Shown piece by piece: positions 60,480-64,000 of a DNA stretch of 64,000 nucleotides (position 1 is the first letter of the stretch; each line of letters begins with the position of its first letter). Source of the stretch: Alcanivorax sp. REN37. GTDB taxonomy: Bacteria > Pseudomonadota > Gammaproteobacteria > Pseudomonadales > Alcanivoracaceae. Location: NCBI RefSeq assembly GCF_041102775.1, contig NZ_JBGCUO010000001.1:310001-374000 (forward strand). The letters run 5' to 3'. The notes beneath the pieces were generated by a model. It was not told where the DNA came from. It ran no database searches and worked only from the letters and a program-made list of their open reading frames with translations. The translations under genes and the position numbers were made by a program.

Positions 60480-62339
60480 TCAGAAACCCTTGAAGAAAGC
60501 AGCGTCGGCGCGTTCGAGTGTTGGTACGAGCAGCGATCGATCCAGATAGCGGTTGCCTCGCTCACAAGAGGTCTCCGCTACCAAACTGCACGCATGGCAG
60601 GCGGCACCATGCAGTGATCGATCCTTTTCTGGATCATGTTCCGAACAGAGAGGATCAGAGGAACAGATCTTCGAGCGATTCAACGCTTGCTCCAGCAAGC
60701 GGCCAAGATTTTCTGGCTTGCCAAGATCGACGAGGCCGCCCAGCGTGCCGTCCGAATCGGCTGCTGCTGTGTAGATGAGGATGCCTGCCTGCGGGCTGTC
60801 GCCCGACGTATCGGCATAGATGCGCTCACGAATGCTCGCGGCGTTGTATCCGCATTCCAGCGCCAACTCCCGAATCAGTAGATGAGACAGCGTGTGCAGC
60901 ATCGCATAACGAATGCCGGGGTAGCCTTCGTTCGGGTCGAGATGACGCGAATTGCGCCACCCCTTATGACCACCACGGAGCATCTGGTCGACATTCTTCA
61001 CACCATCCAGAGCCTCCCACTTGACGAGCGCAGCCTCATCGAACTGGATGAAGATTCCTTCACCATGAACCTGGTTGGCTGGCACCCAATCCGGCTTGCT
61101 GCGTGACAGGCTGGCCATCTGCGGACGCTCATTGGGGTCGCCAGACTCTTCGGGGGCTTCGACCCGGGTGAAGCCCAGCAACGCATTCACCTCGCGCAAA
61201 CGTTCGAGGAGCAAGACTCGACTGATATGGCCTCCGAGGCCCTGTGGCGTGCCGACCTTCTTACTCATGAAGTGCGGGTAGTCCGTGGGCGGGTTGGCCT
61301 CCGTCAGCACATCCCACTCGGGCCCTTTGATGTCGGCCTCACCTACGACATCCTGCCCGCCTCCGGAGCGATGTGCCTCGATGGCCGACCAGATCGAGGC
61401 CGCCGCATATTTGTCTATTCCTGGCAGCGCACCAGTCTTCTTCAAGGTCTTCACCGTCACCGACACTTCGGCTTCGGAGTCGAGATCTTCGAAAAACTCC
61501 CAGCCATCCTGGATCAGCTGACTGAGCGGGTCGTTGGTCTGAGGAATCGCGAGCGCCGAGAGCGTGATGGGGAACCAGCTGTTCGTGGCACCCAGCAGAA
61601 CGGCGCGAGCCTCTTCATCACATTCGTGATCGAAGTGATCGAGATGCGGGTGACGCCCTCGGCAACCGGGCAGATTCTCTTTTCCGGCTTTTCCAAAGGC
61701 GTGCGCCATGCTTCTGGACGCCCCACAGGCATCACACTTCACCCACAGGTTTTCGGTTTGCAGCGATGCACCACTCTCGAAGAAGCGCAGTGTGCCTTTG
61801 CAAGAACTGTTGCCGCCGTGGACGAAGTAGTGCCAAGGGAAGTCGTCGAGGTGACCATCGCGACAGGCCAGCAGAAAACGCGCGGGGACGGCATCCGCAT
61901 CCTTGGCCGGTTGGTCGCCTTTGGAACCACGGCAGCCTTTGTGAACGAAGCGGGTTCGCTCCGGCCTGAAGCGGTTCTCCTTGATCTCGAACAGACCGGC
62001 ATCAAAGGGGGACAGCAGACCGCACTTCACGCAGCGCATCCAGCGCGGGAATGGCCGGACGGGAACGCCGATATTGGCCTCGGCAGACCAGACATCAACG
62101 AGTTCGCTTTTCTGGAAAGGCGGCATCCGCAGATTCTCGACCTGCGTTCCCAGAACCTTCCGAACGGCAGCAAGCAGCCGTGCCTCTTGAATCGGTTGGC
62201 AGCGATCCTTTTCCCAGCGGTCGATACCGAGTGTCACTACGGAAAGGCTGGGCAGGTCGATCAGCGCACCGGGGCCATAAGTCCACAGCAATTGGCTTGG
62301 GCGTACTTCGCCGACTGGAGTTTTGTTGTTGATGATCAT
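60480..62339 (-). CDS. drmB: DrmB (DUF1998) protein of DISARM
   Basis: 619 residues from ATG 62339 (GAGG 7 nt upstream; an in-frame TTG 6 nt earlier is less likely). The opening VRPSQLLWTYGPGALIDLPSLSVV is typical of DrmB. Zinc-type Cys pairs occur in RCVKCGLLS and VKCDACGAS, and the DUF1998 C-terminal signature is HACSLVAETSCERGNRYLDR. DrmB binds the DrmA helicase, and the DrmAB complex recognises incoming DNA with a free 5' end. Start and stop codons interlock with drmA and drmC, so the three form one unit. Confidence 0.9.
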   Translation of the reverse strand: MIINNKTPVGEVRPSQLLWTYGPGALIDLPSLSVVTLGIDRWEKDRCQPIQEARLLAAVRKVLGTQVENLRMPPFQKSELVDVWSAEANIGVPVRPFPRWMRCVKCGLLSPFDAGLFEIKENRFRPERTRFVHKGCRGSKGDQPAKDADAVPARFLLACRDGHLDDFPWHYFVHGGNSSCKGTLRFFESGASLQTENLWVKCDACGASRSMAHAFGKAGKENLPGCRGRHPHLDHFDHECDEEARAVLLGATNSWFPITLSALAIPQTNDPLSQLIQDGWEFFEDLDSEAEVSVTVKTLKKTGALPGIDKYAAASIWSAIEAHRSGGGQDVVGEADIKGPEWDVLTEANPPTDYPHFMSKKVGTPQGLGGHISRVLLLERLREVNALLGFTRVEAPEESGDPNERPQMASLSRSKPDWVPANQVHGEGIFIQFDEAALVKWEALDGVKNVDQMLRGGHKGWRNSRHLDPNEGYPGIRYAMLHTLSHLLIRELALECGYNAASIRERIYADTSGDSPQAGILIYTAAADSDGTLGGLVDLGKPENLGRLLEQALNRSKICSSDPLCSEHDPEKDRSLHGAACHACSLVAETSCERGNRYLDRSLLVPTLERADAAFFKGF

Positions 62340-62341
62340 GT

Positions 62342-64000
62342 TCAATCCTCATCCTTCGTTGCGGGACGAGGCTTCCAATCGTGATCGTCCGTGATATGGC
62401 TCGTGTTCATGATCAGACGCACGCCGGGCTCGACCTCTCGCATCGACATCGGTACGGTCCAGTTGTCCCAGGCTTGAAGTCCAGGCGACTTGATCAATGC
62501 CACGGTCTTGTCTTTTTCGGGGCCGCGCTTCTCGTAGGCCAAGATCCGTCCACCCTTGCTGACTTCTTTCGCCCATTCGTCGGCGCGCTCTTTCAGCTCA
62601 GTCTCAGCCAACTGCTTGCGCGAGTTATCTTCCGCGACATTGCCTGCGCGTGTCGCCAAGACCTTGATGGCATCGACGATTTCGGCCTGATTGGACATGC
62701 TCAATTGGCCAGCACCTTCGTTCGGGCTGAATTCGTCGTTCTCCAGACGCATCAGGCTCAACAACGAGCCCGTCAGGCCACGATCCATCGCGCGTGGCGA
62801 GAATGGCGTTACCGATTGCGCCTCGACATGCTTGTAGAACGTGGCGTGGTAGTGCTCGAAGGTTTCGTAATGCGATAGGTCGCGTGGCCGGGCCCACGTC
62901 AGCACCGTGCAGACCAAGCCGGGGAAGGAGCGCCCGACACGGCTGGTGGCCTGAATGTATTCGGCGGTTCCCTTGGGTTGCCCGTTCACAGCCATCAGTC
63001 CGAGCCGGTTTACGTCGACACCCACTGAAAGCATGTTGGTGGCCAGCACCACATCGATGGCGCGCGTGTCGCCCTCTTGCCACTTGGTCACGTACTTGCC
63101 GACTGCGGCGTCGAACTCGGACTTGAACTTGACCTCCAGGTTATCGAGGTACTTGGGGATGTCCTGGCTCGATACCCGCGACGTCAGCTCGCGAATGTTG
63201 CTAATGCTGCGTTGTGCCAGCGCAGGCCGCTCCACCATGCTCATCTGCACGCGATAGGAACGTGTCTGCACATCGTCCTCTGCCAGCCGCTTCATCCCGC
63301 CCAATTCACGCAGGGAGTTGAAGTAGCCGACCATGGTCATGTACGGGTCAGCAGGTTCGCCAAAGTGATCGAACAGTTCTTGCGCCGCCGTCAGGAACGC
63401 GGTGTAGACGCGGATCAGCATTGCGGGGCGAGAACTACCGGGGGAGCACACGCCGAGGTAACGCCGTCCCGGTTTTTCTTCGATCGGTCTCTGCACCGAG
63501 AAGAAGTTGTCTTCCACGTCCAGTCCATGCGGCGGGAACACCGAAACTCGACGCATGAAGACGTTGTTCACTTGCTCCTTGGCTTTGCGCACCGTCGCCG
63601 TGGAGGCAATGATCTTCGGTTTGACCGTCTTGCCATCAAGTGTCCAGCCGCACAATTCATCCACGGCGGTCTCATACAAGCCCACCATGGTGCCCAGCGG
63701 CCCACTGATCAGGTGGAACTCGTCCTGAATGATCAGGTCAGGCGGGCGGATCGGGTTGATGACCTTCACCTTGGATGAAGGGAAGCCCTTGCCCGCTTGG
63801 TGATTGCCATTGCAATCGGCACCTTGCCAAAGCAAGCCGTGGCGCTCGCATTCCTGGCCCACGCGACCAAACAGTGTGCGCACCTGACCACGCCACGCCA
63901 TCATGGCGAACTTGTCCACGGTGGCGATCATCATCGTGGGTGGGCGGTGGTAGATCTCTTCGTCCACGACCAGTACCGGAATCCCCGGGTGTGGCTGCTT
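62342..64000 (-). CDS. drmA: DrmA helicase of DISARM (partial at window edge)
   Basis: C-terminal 552 residues; the frame is open through 64000, so the N-terminal portion lies beyond the window. Visible helicase parts are IPVLVVDEEIYHRPP, MMIATVDKFAMMAW, LIIQDEFHLISGPLGT (DEFH as motif II), IASTATVRKA (motif III), and the C-terminal motor LATNMLSVGVDVNRLGLMAV (V) and EYIQATSRVGRSFPG (VI). DrmA is a large SF2 helicase with DUF1998-partner DrmB. Its stop overlaps the drmB start region. A drmD and methyltransferase would be expected further right if this is class 1 DISARM. Confidence 0.92.
   Translation of the reverse strand, partial: KQPHPGIPVLVVDEEIYHRPPTMMIATVDKFAMMAWRGQVRTLFGRVGQECERHGLLWQGADCNGNHQAGKGFPSSKVKVINPIRPPDLIIQDEFHLISGPLGTMVGLYETAVDELCGWTLDGKTVKPKIIASTATVRKAKEQVNNVFMRRVSVFPPHGLDVEDNFFSVQRPIEEKPGRRYLGVCSPGSSRPAMLIRVYTAFLTAAQELFDHFGEPADPYMTMVGYFNSLRELGGMKRLAEDDVQTRSYRVQMSMVERPALAQRSISNIRELTSRVSSQDIPKYLDNLEVKFKSEFDAAVGKYVTKWQEGDTRAIDVVLATNMLSVGVDVNRLGLMAVNGQPKGTAEYIQATSRVGRSFPGLVCTVLTWARPRDLSHYETFEHYHATFYKHVEAQSVTPFSPRAMDRGLTGSLLSLMRLENDEFSPNEGAGQLSMSNQAEIVDAIKVLATRAGNVAEDNSRKQLAETELKERADEWAKEVSKGGRILAYEKRGPEKDKTVALIKSPGLQAWDNWTVPMSMREVEPGVRLIMNTSHITDDHDWKPRPATKDED

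Noticed and set aside
61227-62384. 385-codon open frame on the plus strand
   Set aside because: Antisense to drmB, with no recognisable domain and no Shine-Dalgarno. The drmB reading has conserved Cys motifs and coupled start/stop codons.

Overview
This window reads as chromosomal DNA of a GC-rich gammaproteobacterium. The family is probably Alcanivoracaceae or a close relative. The basis is a Pseudomonas-type MscL, a large-form isocitrate lyase, MetY and an AlmA-like flavin monooxygenase beside an alpha/beta hydrolase and a predicted metal-dependent hydrolase. The taxonomic placement is inference from protein character, not a database match.

Layout. About 1-50,100 is core-type DNA: mscL, catalase, metY and tRNA-Arg(CCG); a response regulator with a CHASE2 histidine kinase; cytochrome c5, rep, comM, ubiK and the glnK-amtB nitrogen module. 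Next come a lipid-related block (START protein, alpha/beta hydrolase, metal-dependent hydrolase, SDR, LysR, AlmA-like monooxygenase) and polyamine genes speE and speA. Between speE and speA lies a six-gene operon: a receiver-like protein, a small GTPase, two Roadblock-type proteins, an AraC regulator, and a protein that seems to join a kinase-like region to a metallophosphoesterase. After speA come a DUF523/dehydrogenase pair whose start codons overlap head to head, a broken yjbQ, an MscS-like channel, aceA, several envelope genes (mtgA, a META lipoprotein, an LTA-synthase-like sulfatase), a terC gene under a yybP-ykoY riboswitch, and an amidase.

About 50,147-64,000 (and beyond the right edge) is a defence island. 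It begins next to a sequence resembling the 3' end of tmRNA. It carries an AbiEi/AbiEii type IV toxin-antitoxin pair with a clear operator; a zinc-ribbon protein, serine recombinase and two ParB-like proteins, the last three joined by ATGA overlaps; an orphan structured leader with a boxA-like element; and, on the minus strand, drmA (cut by the window edge), drmB, drmC, mcrB and mcrC. The DISARM core and an McrBC modification-dependent restriction system therefore lie head to tail.

The two best candidates for poorly described biology are the GTPase-Roadblock-kinase/phosphatase operon (24,396-29,358), whose enzyme-like parts show altered key residues, and the recombinase-ParB-ParB module with its structured downstream region (52,195-56,388). 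Everything here is from reading the sequence. No search or structure prediction was run.
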